Part shown: one piece after another, positions 16,256 through 25,476 of the stretch
Layout of the letters: every line of letters starts with the position of its first letter
Position numbering within the stretch: position 1 is the stretch's first letter
Assembly (NCBI GenBank): GCA_949127735.1
Contig: CASBPX010000007.1
Span: 1 to 58,840 of the forward strand
Source of the DNA: Candidatus Obscuribacterales bacterium
Lineage (GTDB): Bacteria > Cyanobacteriota > Vampirovibrionia > Obscuribacterales > Obscuribacteraceae
Reading direction: 5' to 3'
DNA length: 58,840 nucleotides
Position numbers and translations under genes: made by a program
Notes under the pieces: model-generated
What the model was told of the DNA's origin: nothing
Database searches by the model: none
The model's input: the letters and a program-made list of their open reading frames with translations, nothing else

Positions 16256-18244
16256 ATGGACGATTCAAGTACTCAGAAAGTTACTATCGAGAAGAAATAT
16301 TGTCCTCAGTGCTTCCAACAGTACGAAGGTTTTATTGAAAATTGTCCGCAAGATCAAACGGTGTTGCGTGGCCCGAAGAATGATCCGTGGATAGGCAAAG
16401 TTTTTGCTGATCGCTATCTGGTTGAATCAGTCTTAGGACTGGGCGGCATGAGTGTGGTTTACAAAGCCAAGCATAAGTTAATGGACAGAACCGTAGCCAT
16501 TAAAATGCTGCACAACGTTTTGAAGCAAGATGTGGTGGCACTGGAAAGATTTAAACTGGAGGCTCAAGCCGCCAGCTCGCTCAGTCACCACAATGTCATT
16601 ACTGTTTATGACTTTGGTGTTACTCCTGACGGCGAGCCATTTTTTGTTATGGATTGTCTTGAAGGCGAGAGTCTTAAAGACATGATTGATCGCAAAGGTC
16701 GCATTCCGTTCGACCGCGCCTTATCTCTGTTCAAACAAATTTGTGACGGCCTGGAGGCGGCGCACAAAAGAGGCATCATCCACCGCGACTTGAAACCGGC
16801 CAACGTAGTCGTAACTAAACAAGATGATGGTTCAGAGCTTGTGCGGCTGGTAGATTTTGGTATTGCCAAGATAATGGCACAGCCTGGCAAAGAGCAACAG
16901 CAATTAACAAAGACCGGCGAAGTTTTTGGCAGCCCGATTTATATGAGCCCAGAACAATGTCTTGGCAAAGAACTTGATGTTCGCTCAGATATCTACGCCC
17001 TTGGCTGTTTGATGTACGAAACTCTGGCTGGAGAGCCACCTTTTTTGGGCAACGGTTTTCTTGAAACAATGAACATGCATGTGGGCGACGTGGCCAAGCC
17101 CATTAATGTGTTCGTTCCGGATGCCAAAGTACCGGATGAATTGGAAAATATTATTGCTAAGTGCATGGCTAAAGATCCCGCAGCACGCTTCAGCAGTGTG
17201 AGCGAATTGCGCGACACTCTGGTTTATATCACCACTGCGCTATTGGGCTCGAGCCGCACACATATTTCGAGTATTAGTGCTGCGCGGCCGGCGGCCAAGT
17301 CGGTGCCGGCAGCTAAACATACTACTCCGTGGGTGTTGGCCGGCCTTATGCTGACATTGTTGGTGGGAGTTATTGGATTTATTTCGCTGTGGCCTGGCCC
17401 TCCCGACGATCTAGGTACGCCACTAAAAAAGATGTTCTGGCAGTTGACACTAGCTGACGGTGACAACGCACTGAAGGATAAAAACTACGCTCTGGCCGAG
17501 CAAAAGCTCAATCAAGCTGAAGAAATGGCGCGACAATTTGGAGATCACAAGGTTCGTCTGTATCTGGTTCTTAACCGAAAAAGTGATCTGTACGAACACT
17601 GGGACGGACATGCTGAAGCGCTGTCAAAAGCTAACAGCGAAATCAGGCAGATCGAAAACGATCGGGTCACTAATGAAGCGAATAATTTGCTTGCCGTGAT
17701 TGAGAAGCTGGAGAATACACCGCTAAGTTCTGCCACCGACGGTACTTCACAATTAAAAGCGGAGGCACAAGTGCCAATGTTGCTTTCGGTATCGAAGAAA
17801 CTGCATGGCCAGAATCTTTATGAGAGAGAAGAATTACTTTTATCAAAAGCGTTAGAAGTAGCAAGAAAGCGTCTGGGCAATGACTCTGTGCAAACGGCCG
17901 AAATTGCTACGCAGCTGGCTGACTGTCTGCAAGCCCAGCGTAAGTACGAAAGAGTGCGCACACTTTTGGTCGACGCTGTAGCAGTCTATAAAAATAAAAT
18001 TGACCGTCGACCAGAATTTTATGCTCGTGCACTGGCCAGGCTTGGTCAGTTCGACGTTGATCGCAGTGATATTGCCCATGCTGGCCCAGAACTCTCACAA
18101 GCACTAGAAATTGCGCGTAAGTGCAAAGCAGCTCATGAAATACTCGAACTCTGCCTTCGTAGTTATGCCGATTATCATACTCAAATCGGTAAGAAAGCTG
18201 AGGCTGCGGTTTTGATAAAAGAAGCTGATGCGATAGATAAGTAG
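16256..18244 (+). CDS. Membrane-anchored Ser/Thr protein kinase with zinc ribbon and C-terminal TPRs
   Basis: Eukaryotic-type kinase of 662 residues. A small Cys-rich element (C16, C19, C30 in YCPQC and NCPQD) precedes the kinase domain at about 50-325. The glycine loop is GLGGMSVVY at 61-69, the catalytic Lys is K83, HRD ends in D178, DFG begins at D200, and SPIYMSPEQ marks the activation segment end; all catalytic residues are intact. One membrane helix follows near 362-380, then about 280 residues of helical TPR-like repeats that would lie on the other side of the membrane as sensor or scaffold. The substrate is unknown. The layout matches PknB-like kinases of this phylum. Confidence 0.92.
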   Translation: MDDSSTQKVTIEKKYCPQCFQQYEGFIENCPQDQTVLRGPKNDPWIGKVFADRYLVESVLGLGGMSVVYKAKHKLMDRTVAIKMLHNVLKQDVVALERFKLEAQAASSLSHHNVITVYDFGVTPDGEPFFVMDCLEGESLKDMIDRKGRIPFDRALSLFKQICDGLEAAHKRGIIHRDLKPANVVVTKQDDGSELVRLVDFGIAKIMAQPGKEQQQLTKTGEVFGSPIYMSPEQCLGKELDVRSDIYALGCLMYETLAGEPPFLGNGFLETMNMHVGDVAKPINVFVPDAKVPDELENIIAKCMAKDPAARFSSVSELRDTLVYITTALLGSSRTHISSISAARPAAKSVPAAKHTTPWVLAGLMLTLLVGVIGFISLWPGPPDDLGTPLKKMFWQLTLADGDNALKDKNYALAEQKLNQAEEMARQFGDHKVRLYLVLNRKSDLYEHWDGHAEALSKANSEIRQIENDRVTNEANNLLAVIEKLENTPLSSATDGTSQLKAEAQVPMLLSVSKKLHGQNLYEREELLLSKALEVARKRLGNDSVQTAEIATQLADCLQAQRKYERVRTLLVDAVAVYKNKIDRRPEFYARALARLGQFDVDRSDIAHAGPELSQALEIARKCKAAHEILELCLRSYADYHTQIGKKAEAAVLIKEADAIDK

Positions 18245-18287
18245 TGTTCTAGAGTGAATTGCAAATTGGAATGTATGATTGCTCGCT

Positions 18288-18755
18288 TCAAGCCCGCTTC
18301 GGAATCAAAACCTTCGTCACCATAATCTGCACGGCCTCTTTATTCTGATTTATGGTGCAGCTGCGCAGAGTGATAATGCCGCTGTCAGGCTTAGATCGCA
18401 GGGCTTTGATTTCCAACACCTCAGTCTCTACATGCAAAGTATCGCCTGGCCTTGTCGGAATAGGCCATTTAACGTCGGCGCCGAGGCCTACAAGTGCTCC
18501 GGCACATGGAAATCCGCTTCTTACTAAAAGAGACATTGTCAATGAAGCTGTGTGCCAGCCGCTGGCGGCCAGGCCTTTGAAGAAAGTCTCTTGGGCCGCC
18601 TGTTCATCAGTGTGAAACGGCTGTGGATCAAACTGACGAGCAAACTCTATAATCTGTTCTTTTGAAATACTCAGAGTGTCGCTTATGAAAACCGCTCCGA
18701 CTTTAAAATCGTCTAGGTAAAGTAGCCGCGGTGAATCAAAATCGTTGGATGCCAT
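18288..18755 (-). CDS. MaoC-like hydratase
   Basis: Hot-dog-fold protein of 155 residues, probably an (R)-specific enoyl-CoA hydratase acting in fatty-acid or polyhydroxyalkanoate metabolism. The hydratase motif is seen as FARQFDPQPFHTDEQAA near 41-57, with the catalytic Asp and His, followed by GLAASGWHTASL at about 67. Length is that of single-domain MaoC proteins. The ATG lies 30 bases after the POT transporter stop on the same strand, so they may share a transcript, although the functions do not obviously connect. Substrate chain length cannot be read. The gene is convergent with the kinase. Confidence 0.88.
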   Translation of the reverse strand: MASNDFDSPRLLYLDDFKVGAVFISDTLSISKEQIIEFARQFDPQPFHTDEQAAQETFFKGLAASGWHTASLTMSLLVRSGFPCAGALVGLGADVKWPIPTRPGDTLHVETEVLEIKALRSKPDSGIITLRSCTINQNKEAVQIMVTKVLIPKRA

Positions 18756-18785
18756 TATTGTGGTTCTCGTTTGTGATATCGAAAG

Positions 18786-20180
18786 TTATTTAACTGAGCC
18801 CATCAACTTTTTGATCATTGGTGTCAATGCCGCTAGACATGCTGCAGCACCAATTGCTGCAACGGCCATGGCTCCGAAAAGAAAGACCATTTGATCACTT
18901 GAGCCGGCGTGAAAGAATCCGCTAAAATAACCGGCCATCTTATTGCCGATGGCAGTAGATACAAACCACCCTCCCATGGTTAAGCTGGCCAGGCGGGCAG
19001 GCGCTAGCTTGGTTACCGTACTCAAACCTACCGGGCTTAAACAAAGCTCGCCAATGGTTTCAACAAAATAGACAGTGATTAGAAATAGTGGGCTAACTTT
19101 ACCTTGAGCAGTTAGTATCGCCGCCGGTACCATAATGGCAATGCCTAATCCTAGAAAAAGTAATCCAAGCGCAAATTTACCTGGGCTTGAAGGCTGTTTC
19201 TCACTCAATTTGATCCAGAGCCAGGAAAACACTGGTGCCAGCAGAATTACATAAACCGGCTGAAAGGCCTGCAACCAGCTGGACTCAAAGTTAAAGCCAA
19301 ACAAGGAATTATTGGTGCATTTGTCAGCAAAAAGATTCAAGCTTGAGCCGCCCTGTTCGTAGATTGACCAGAACAGTGCATTGAAGACAAAGAGGCAGAG
19401 CAGCGCACCCAGCTTTTTCCATTCGTCAGGTGTAAACATTGATTTTGGAGCTGTACTATTAGTTTCGTCAAGTTTATCCTGCACCGCTTCAGCTTCGAAT
19501 TTGCCGCCGATTTTGTCTAGCACTCGCCATTGCATAACAAGATGAGCTAGACCTATACACATGCCGACGCCAGCGGCGGCAAAACCGAAGTGCCAGCTGG
19601 CCTCTCCCGGAATGCCGACTTGAGCCAGTATTTTTTTAAAGCCTTCGCTTTGCGCCAGATAGCCGCAAACGATAGGTGACATGGTTGCTCCCATGTTGAT
19701 ACCCATATAGAAGATAGAAAAGCCGGCGTCGCGTCTTGGGTCATTGGCGTGATAGAGCCTGCCCACCATTGTGCTGATATTCGGCTTGAGTAAGCCAGTG
19801 CCCAGTACGATCAAAAGCATGCCGCCGTAGAAACCAGTGAGGTTGGGAATGATCATGGTGAAATGACCAAGGGCGATAATTATTCCGCCCAGCAAAATTG
19901 CTTTTCTCGCACCGATGATGCGATCGGCGATGAAGCCTCCAGGAATAGAGGTCAGATAGACGCACATCGTGTACCAGCCGTAAATGTCAGAGGCTTTTTC
20001 AACCGAAAAACCTAGTCCACCTTGCACCGCCGGCGCCACCATGAATAAAATCAGAATGGCGCGCATACCGTAATAACTAAAACGTTCCCACAGTTCTGTA
20101 AAAAATAAAACGTTCAAGCCGCGTGGGTGACCGCCCAGCCCGCCTGTTTCCAATGCCGATTCACTGGAGAGATTAGTCAT
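18786..20180 (-). CDS. Proton-dependent oligopeptide transporter (POT/PTR2 family)
   Basis: Inner-membrane MFS transporter of 464 residues that should import di- and tripeptides with protons. The ExxER proton-coupling motif appears as FFTELWERFSYYG near 25-37, and GGFIADRIIGARKAI near 78 is the MFS loop motif. FYMGINMGA near 157 matches the PTR2 signature. About twelve to fourteen membrane helices are predictable. I place the start at the ATG at 20180 because GGAG lies six bases before it; the frame also opens at a GTG at 20210, which would add ten residues with no site. MaoC follows by 30 bases. Confidence 0.93.
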   Translation of the reverse strand: MTNLSSESALETGGLGGHPRGLNVLFFTELWERFSYYGMRAILILFMVAPAVQGGLGFSVEKASDIYGWYTMCVYLTSIPGGFIADRIIGARKAILLGGIIIALGHFTMIIPNLTGFYGGMLLIVLGTGLLKPNISTMVGRLYHANDPRRDAGFSIFYMGINMGATMSPIVCGYLAQSEGFKKILAQVGIPGEASWHFGFAAAGVGMCIGLAHLVMQWRVLDKIGGKFEAEAVQDKLDETNSTAPKSMFTPDEWKKLGALLCLFVFNALFWSIYEQGGSSLNLFADKCTNNSLFGFNFESSWLQAFQPVYVILLAPVFSWLWIKLSEKQPSSPGKFALGLLFLGLGIAIMVPAAILTAQGKVSPLFLITVYFVETIGELCLSPVGLSTVTKLAPARLASLTMGGWFVSTAIGNKMAGYFSGFFHAGSSDQMVFLFGAMAVAAIGAAACLAALTPMIKKLMGSVK

Positions 20181-20882
20181 TGAATGCTCCATACATATGT
20201 CGCTGATCACGAAGGTGATGTTATTTAGCCGTTATAGCAAGAAAACAGATTCAACTATATAAGAAATGACGTGGCAGCCGCTTCAGGCTTGCTGCTACGA
20301 AACCCTATAATACAGCCACTTTAGAATCAGATGATTGAACACTAACTTGGATCGTTAAGCATATGCTTTTGATGTCGGGTTCATGTCATGCGCCTTAAAA
20401 GCCCGTCAGCATGCGGATCTTTAGCGCTTGTGATTTAAGCTTTTGGAAACCCTAACTCTGTGACGTATTTGAAGAATTTATCTTGACGCATCTGCGAGGC
20501 TTGATAGTGGGCGTTTTCATGAGGTTGATACTGTTTGCCTTTCCAGGCTTGTATATAGCGCCGTTATATAAAGTGCATCGTTCATGACGTATTGCGTTAA
20601 GTGTGAGACCGGGCTTATGATGTTTGCATAGAAACGAAATTGAACTCCATACGCAACTAGCTCGGCACCTTCTTCTGAAGCCCGAATGCCTGCTCTCTGT
20701 GTTGTGGTAACTGTAAGAGATGCTCCATCGGCCACTCTTTCAGAGCTGTTCGTCCAAGAAGACAAAAACACGATTTTGGTTTCTGCTTAAATACCACCAA
20801 CAATATCGATTGACTACATCAACTACGTTGGCATTGCCACGTCGATGGTGTGTGCCACTGTCGGTAATACTAGGAGAACATC
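20181..20882. other. Long intergenic region, no supported gene
   Basis: About 700 bp between the divergent POT gene and a small TPR-like gene. A TATAAT stands at 20306-20311 on the plus strand without a good -35. Short open frames exist on both strands here, but none has a ribosome binding site or recognisable sequence. A short non-coding RNA cannot be excluded. Confidence 0.5.
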
Positions 20883-21221
20883 ATGAGAAATTCAGCAGAC
20901 GTTTCGGAAAGAGCGGAACTTCACGAAGAAAAGGGAAACTATGTAGAAGCAGAAAAGCTCTACAAAAAGGCCCTTGTGCTGAAATCAAAAGAAGTCGGCG
21001 AAGAGTCATTTGAACTTGTACCTTATATCTACAATCTCGGCATGACACAATTCGCTATCGACAAACACGATGATGCTTTGACTTCTTTCAATCGCTTACT
21101 CAATTTATTGACTCTGCAGCAAGCTGAGATTAGCGGCGATATTAAAGAATTGCGTTATTTGATTAGCGAAATACATCGTGAGCAAGATGAAGAAGCAATG
21201 CCTATTATGGTCAGCGCTTAG
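20883..21221 (+). CDS. Small TPR-like protein
   Basis: Soluble protein of 112 residues with two to three TPR-like helical pairs: RAELHEEKGNYVEAEKLYKK near 10-29 and LVPYIYNLGMTQFAIDKHDD near 44-63. The start is well supported, with AGGAGA five bases before the ATG. No enzymatic domain is visible. Such short TPR proteins serve as adaptors. It stands alone, downstream of a long intergenic region and convergent with the operon ending at 21280, with a GC-rich hairpin between them. The partner is unknown. Confidence 0.8.
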   Translation: MRNSADVSERAELHEEKGNYVEAEKLYKKALVLKSKEVGEESFELVPYIYNLGMTQFAIDKHDDALTSFNRLLNLLTLQQAEISGDIKELRYLISEIHREQDEEAMPIMVSA

Positions 21222-21238
21222 GCTTCAAGCACAGGAAC

Positions 21239-21268
21239 AGGCGGGGACGAAAATATAAATCCCCGCCT
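21239..21268. terminator. Hairpin between convergent genes
   Basis: A perfect 9-bp stem AGGCGGGGA (21239-21247) and TCCCCGCCT (21260-21268) with a 12-base A-rich loop. It lies between two convergent stop codons, as a terminator would. Neither side has a clear T-run, so it may act by another means or only protect mRNA ends. Confidence 0.5.
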
Positions 21269-21279
21269 CAAAGCAAAAG

Positions 21280-21900
21280 TTATTTGGCGATGTCTGCTGT
21301 GACAATATTATCCGGCAGCTTCCCGGCCTGAAATGACTGCCGCTGTTCCAGGTTGGCAAGGTCCATAGTAAATTTGACCCATTGATTTTCGTCGTTCAGC
21401 ACAGCCATTTTCCAATCACCGACTGAACCTTTGGGAAATTCCCAAGTAATTTGGTCGCCTGACTCATTAGTAAAGCCTTCAGCTTGAGTATGCACAATAC
21501 CAGGTTCCAGCTTCTTAAGGTTGGTCCAGACTTGATTGAAAATGGCCCAGCCCTTTTCGTCGTAAAGGGCCTGATGAGGCTTGAAACTGTAAATAACTTG
21601 CACCTGGTGCATGTACTGACAAAGCCAGCGCACTGCTGAATGTGGCATCACTGGCTCGGCGTCATCCAAAAGCATGCGCACAACATCAGCTACATACTCG
21701 TTGAAATCATCGTCGCCTCTAACAAATCGATCCACTTCAGCCACAGGATCGCCGTTGTCCAGATACAGAGCTATCTGTGACCAGACGCCGGTGCCTTCTT
21801 CTTCATCGCTTTCAATCTCGGCGTCTACCATCGCGTCAACGAGCCATTGCGCCAGTGCGTCAGTAGATACGGGTGTATTTTTTGTGCCAAAGAAATCCAT
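21280..21900 (-). CDS. Unrecognised acidic soluble protein
   Basis: Protein of 206 residues, strongly acidic, with no signal peptide or membrane segment. The first half is helical (DALAQWLVDAMVDAEIESDE, then FNEYVADVVRMLLDDAE); the second half looks more beta-rich, with ITWEFPKGSVGDWKMAVL near 154. I recognise no family. It begins eight bases after the M28 peptidase stop on the same strand, so it is the third gene of the operon 23494-21280. No function is proposed beyond the likely co-expression. Confidence 0.75.
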   Translation of the reverse strand: MDFFGTKNTPVSTDALAQWLVDAMVDAEIESDEEEGTGVWSQIALYLDNGDPVAEVDRFVRGDDDFNEYVADVVRMLLDDAEPVMPHSAVRWLCQYMHQVQVIYSFKPHQALYDEKGWAIFNQVWTNLKKLEPGIVHTQAEGFTNESGDQITWEFPKGSVGDWKMAVLNDENQWVKFTMDLANLEQRQSFQAGKLPDNIVTADIAK

Positions 21901-21908
21901 GGAAGTAG

Positions 21909-22766
21909 TTATAGCCCTTTGAGGCTACTTCCGGCAAGTACGGCAAAGGTTTTAGCTAAGTTCTTCACTAGTTCTGTAAACATTGGCAAATTGATTTTGT
22001 CTGGAAGGTCTTGAGGCGTGTGGTAATGCGGATAGCGAAAGGGCGCAGTATCGGTAATCATAATGGCCGGATAATTCATTTGCCAGAAGCACATATGATC
22101 AGACAACGAGACACCAGCTACACTTTCCGGTGCGGCGATGGCCTGAAAGGGAAAATTGGAATGATTGGCGAAAATCTCGGTGCTTTCCCTAAGCAGGCTC
22201 GATGAAGTCAAATTACTGACAAAGCCAATAAAGTCGCCCTGATCTGGATAGCCGCTTACGCCTGGGGGATAACTTTGACTTCCTGGCTCGCCGCTGTAAT
22301 AGCCCATGGTCTCCAAAGAGAACATGGCACTAATTTTGTCGTTGCGAGCGCGGCATTGACGCGCGTAATGAAGGCTGCCCATGCCATCTCCAGCAAAATA
22401 CGGTGACTCTTCATTGACAAATGCGATGAAATGAATCGATTTTTCGACCGGACAGTCTCTCATTAACTCGGCAATGTTTAGTAGCGCAGCCACACCTGTG
22501 CCATTGTCGTTTGCCCCTGGTGAGCCTGGCACAGAATCATAGTGGGCACCAACGACAATAGTTTCTTCTGGTCGGATGGTGCCTGGAAGCCTACATACCA
22601 CATTGACGAATTCTGTTTTTTGAAATTCGAAGCGATCCAGTTCTGCAGCCATTCCAGAACTCTTAAACTGCTCCAAGATGTAGTCGGCAGTTCTATTCAG
22701 AGAACCCGGATTGTGTATGTTACGCTCGCCAATTTCGATGGCGAGATAGTTAAGGTGATCAAGCAA
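21909..22766 (-). CDS. M28-family zinc aminopeptidase-like protein
   Basis: Peptidase of 285 residues with the co-catalytic di-zinc M28 fold. Zinc ligands are visible as the His and Asp of VGAHYDSVPG, the Asp of GANDNGTGVA, the Glu pair of FVNEESPYF and the His of YPHYHTPQD. It probably removes N-terminal residues from peptides. No signal peptide is obvious in this frame. The only start near the N-terminus of the domain is a TTG at 22766, 17 bases after the stop of the upstream gene. An in-frame extension into that gene has no Met, so TTG is preferred but not certain. Confidence 0.88.
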   Translation of the reverse strand: MLDHLNYLAIEIGERNIHNPGSLNRTADYILEQFKSSGMAAELDRFEFQKTEFVNVVCRLPGTIRPEETIVVGAHYDSVPGSPGANDNGTGVAALLNIAELMRDCPVEKSIHFIAFVNEESPYFAGDGMGSLHYARQCRARNDKISAMFSLETMGYYSGEPGSQSYPPGVSGYPDQGDFIGFVSNLTSSSLLRESTEIFANHSNFPFQAIAAPESVAGVSLSDHMCFWQMNYPAIMITDTAPFRYPHYHTPQDLPDKINLPMFTELVKNLAKTFAVLAGSSLKGL

Positions 22767-22783
22767 AGACTGTGATAGCTTCT

Positions 22784-23494
22784 CTATGTGAGGCCGCCTA
22801 GCTCTTCTTGCGTTTTATCGATCAGATGTTCCAGCGCCAGCAAGCTGTATCGTTCAAAACGATCAGCTGTGAGATTTTTATTTTCTACAGTCCGATTGAG
22901 CTCACAAGTACCGTTAGCCGCTTCTAATTCTGCTTCAAATACCATTAATGGCTCATACCGCGACTCTTCATGAGATAGACCCATGACTCTATCTGCTGCA
23001 ATAAGAAAAAACTCCACACGATTCTGCATGCCGCGAATTACTAAACTAAACTTGCTGGTGGAAAATCGCGTGCGATAAAAACTGGTTGTTTTAGATGCCT
23101 GCCGCTGTCGATTCAGCTCGAGCGCTTCACTGGGGCGACTTGGCGCAACGCAAGTTAGGTGTAGTTGTTGGGAGCCATTGACGCGATTAATTTCTTGTGT
23201 GTAGGCTTCAAGTAGACCGTAGAGTCTGTCTACCAGAGCTACCATCGCTTGCTCGATCACGGCTTGGGCGCGTTCACTATTGTTGGCAGTTTCTTTAGCG
23301 CGTTCAGAGTAAGCAAATGACTTTTGTGTCAGATATGCCACGTAATCAGGGCGCACCGTCTGCGTTACTGACCTGTAGTTATCAATTATTTTCTGGCTGA
23401 GATCGATACTTTCTCGAACGATATTCTTTCGATCGAAATCAGCTCGTGCTTGATTCATTGACTGCACACATCTGTAGTTACGTTGCCACAGCAT
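22784..23494 (-). CDS. Unrecognised helical protein
   Basis: Protein of 236 residues that I do not recognise. The first 110 residues are predicted helical and may form a coiled coil (SLDLSQKII-like and KETANNSERAQAVIEQAMVA segments). The middle is beta-rich (TSFYRTRFSTSKFSLVIRG, then VEFFLIAADRVMGL), and a C-terminal helix ends in KTQEELGGLT. No membrane segment or signal peptide is visible. It is the first gene of the three-gene operon with the M28 peptidase and the acidic protein, which suggests a joint but unknown role. Confidence 0.72.
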   Translation of the reverse strand: MLWQRNYRCVQSMNQARADFDRKNIVRESIDLSQKIIDNYRSVTQTVRPDYVAYLTQKSFAYSERAKETANNSERAQAVIEQAMVALVDRLYGLLEAYTQEINRVNGSQQLHLTCVAPSRPSEALELNRQRQASKTTSFYRTRFSTSKFSLVIRGMQNRVEFFLIAADRVMGLSHEESRYEPLMVFEAELEAANGTCELNRTVENKNLTADRFERYSLLALEHLIDKTQEELGGLT

Positions 23495-23570
23495 GACAAC
23501 GTGTTTAGAATAGCGACTGGCAGCGGCTTTTCGTAGTTAATAAATATTCACAGTCATATGTATATACGAC

Positions 23571-24158
23571 TTATTTGAGAGCGAAATAACTTGGTTCGTT
23601 GCCGGCTTTCCATTTGATATTGCAGCCGACACTTGGTTTTTGATCGATGCTCTGAGCTTTGTCAGTCAGTGCGGCATCAACGGCGTTACGCAAGTCGTGC
23701 CCGGTCAGTGGAATGTTGTTGCCTGGTCTGCTGTCGTCTAATTGACCGCGATAGACAAGAGAGCGGGCTCTGTCAAAGAGGAAGAAATCAGGAGTGCAGG
23801 CGGCGCTGTAAGCTTTTGCAACTTCTTGAGTGGGATCAAAGCAGAGAATAAATGGCAAGGAATTATCGATGGCAAATTGCTTCAAGCTTTCAGGTGAGTC
23901 TTCGGGATAAGCCTCCGCATCATTGCTGGATATGGCTACAAAAGCCACATCTTGTTCAGAGAAATCACGCGATAAGCGCAAAATTTCGTCTTTGATATGC
24001 ACTACATATGGGCAATGCTTGCAGATAAACATTACCAACAAAATTTTATAGTCTTTAAATGTGCTCAGTGAAATATCTAAATTAGTCACTACGTCTTTTA
24101 AATTGAAATCTGGAGCTTTCGTACCTAAAGCCAGCATTGTCGATGTTGTCAGCGCCAT
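23571..24158 (-). CDS. Thioredoxin-like redoxin family protein
   Basis: Cytosolic protein of 195 residues with the AhpC/TSA-thioredoxin fold. GTKAPDFNLKDV near 12-23 is the redoxin start, and MFICKHCPYVVH near 43-54 contains a CxxC pair. TPDFFLFDRA near 122 holds the cis-Pro. This CxHCPYV subgroup usually carries the same motif order as thioredoxin-like proteins of unknown substrate. It likely reduces peroxides or disulfides. The ATG follows GGAG by about six bases. The gene stands alone between a minus-strand operon and the divergent PAS gene. Confidence 0.88.
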   Translation of the reverse strand: MALTTSTMLALGTKAPDFNLKDVVTNLDISLSTFKDYKILLVMFICKHCPYVVHIKDEILRLSRDFSEQDVAFVAISSNDAEAYPEDSPESLKQFAIDNSLPFILCFDPTQEVAKAYSAACTPDFFLFDRARSLVYRGQLDDSRPGNNIPLTGHDLRNAVDAALTDKAQSIDQKPSVGCNIKWKAGNEPSYFALK

Positions 24159-24276
24159 TTTTTCTCCATTTAATATGCCGATTGTCTATGCTCCATACCT
24201 CATGCTACGCATTGTATATCTCTGACGTCAAATAGTGAAGTGTAGTAATGTTGAACTAGCTGAAGGGGTTTTATTG

Positions 24277-24684
24277 ATGAGTAAGATTGAAGTGGTGCCT
24301 GAAGATTCTGCCTATCTAGAAAAATTGGATGAAATGGAGTTGCGTCTCAAGGGCATCCTTGGAGCGATCCCTGCTGGTGTTGTTTTTGTTGCTATGGATG
24401 GGCGTGTCGAAGCAGTTACTGATCAATTCGAAATTCTTTCTGAGCTCGACTCACGAGATATATGCGGTCGGAATATCAGCAAATTTATTCAATCGCCGTA
24501 TTCTGAAAAAGAATTGGCAATGCGACTTGCCAAGTGCTGCTCTGAAGGAATTATCGTAGGGCGCGGCTTAAAGAAATCAGGGCTTGAGATTCCTATCAAC
24601 TTTACGGTGTCAATGATTGATACAGCTGAAGGGGTAGGATTGATGCTCTGCATCCTTGATGCAAGCAAAAAATCTGACTTGTAA
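24277..24684 (+). CDS. PAS-domain protein
   Basis: Single-domain protein of 135 residues with a PAS-like fold: LKGILGAIPAGVVFVAMDGR near 24-43, the helical middle GRNISKFIQSPYSE, and the last strand VGLMLCILDASKK. PAS domains sense ligands, redox state or light, and here there is no kinase, cyclase or DNA-binding output. I chose the ATG at 24277 because AAGGGG lies eight bases upstream; an in-frame GTG at 24235 has no site. The GDSL-like gene begins 32 bases later and may share its transcript. Confidence 0.75.
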   Translation: MSKIEVVPEDSAYLEKLDEMELRLKGILGAIPAGVVFVAMDGRVEAVTDQFEILSELDSRDICGRNISKFIQSPYSEKELAMRLAKCCSEGIIVGRGLKKSGLEIPINFTVSMIDTAEGVGLMLCILDASKKSDL

Positions 24685-24716
24685 TTCAGCAGCAAGAGAA
24701 CGACTGGGAGCAGCTT

Positions 24717-25463
24717 TTGTCATTCGAATTTTATATTGCCATGGGCGATTCAATGACCCTCGACGATTATCCTGCAGGTGACGCCGAGAGACGCGGCTTG
24801 AACTGTCGCAAAGATATTGGAGCCGCCGCACTTCTTTATAAAAATGAATCTCAACTCTTTCCAGAACTAGCTGGTCACGACCTTGCTTCTATTCGTCCGG
24901 GTTTGAAGTTCGCTAATCTCGCTTACGATGATGCCACCACCGAAGACATGCTTTTTGAAGAACGCATAAAGCAATTGAATCAATATTCCACTAATCATTG
25001 TCTGATTACTCTCACCATCGGTGGCAACGATCTGCTGACTATCTTTAAAAGCATTCCCAGCACCAATATGCGCGCGCTTACCAGTGCCACACAAGAAGTT
25101 CATACGCGCTATTTGCAGCTGCTTAAATTGATTAAAGCAACTGTTCCTGCCAGCACAATTTTGTTGACTACCCTTTACGACCCTACTGATGGTACCGGCA
25201 TCTTACCTTCTACAACTATGGGAACAGGAACTCTGCCAGTTACTTTTATCGAGCAATTTAATATCTTTATTGCTTCGTGCGCCAGGAGGCAGAAGGCAAT
25301 CTTAGCTGACGTTTATTCGCATTTTCAGGGTCACGGAGCCGAGTGTGGTCACAAAGATAACTTCTGGTATTGCCCCCTGCAGCCAATTGAGCCCAGCTAT
25401 CTTGGTGCTAGTGAAATTAGACGCGTCTGGTTCGAAACTCTAAAGCGCGAGCAACAAATCTGA
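24717..25463 (+). CDS. SGNH/GDSL-fold protein with unusual catalytic block V
   Basis: Protein of 248 residues that matches the SGNH hydrolase fold at its first blocks: AMGDSMTLDDY at 8-18 with the nucleophile Ser12, and TIGGNDLL near 100 with Gly and Asn of the oxyanion hole. The C-terminal block V, where the family has DxxHP, reads QPIEPSYLGASE near 222-233, so the catalytic Asp and His appear to be Gln and Glu. It may be inactive or use another base, for instance the His residues of QGHGAECGHKD just before. A GGGAG site stands seven bases before the TTG start. No signal peptide is seen. Confidence 0.75.
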   Translation: MSFEFYIAMGDSMTLDDYPAGDAERRGLNCRKDIGAAALLYKNESQLFPELAGHDLASIRPGLKFANLAYDDATTEDMLFEERIKQLNQYSTNHCLITLTIGGNDLLTIFKSIPSTNMRALTSATQEVHTRYLQLLKLIKATVPASTILLTTLYDPTDGTGILPSTTMGTGTLPVTFIEQFNIFIASCARRQKAILADVYSHFQGHGAECGHKDNFWYCPLQPIEPSYLGASEIRRVWFETLKREQQI

Positions 25464-25476
25464 ACAGTGTTGCCAG

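Noticed and set aside
20517..20771. 84-residue minus-strand frame in the 700-bp gap
   Set aside because: GTG start without a ribosome binding site; composition does not suggest a folded protein; no partner nearby.
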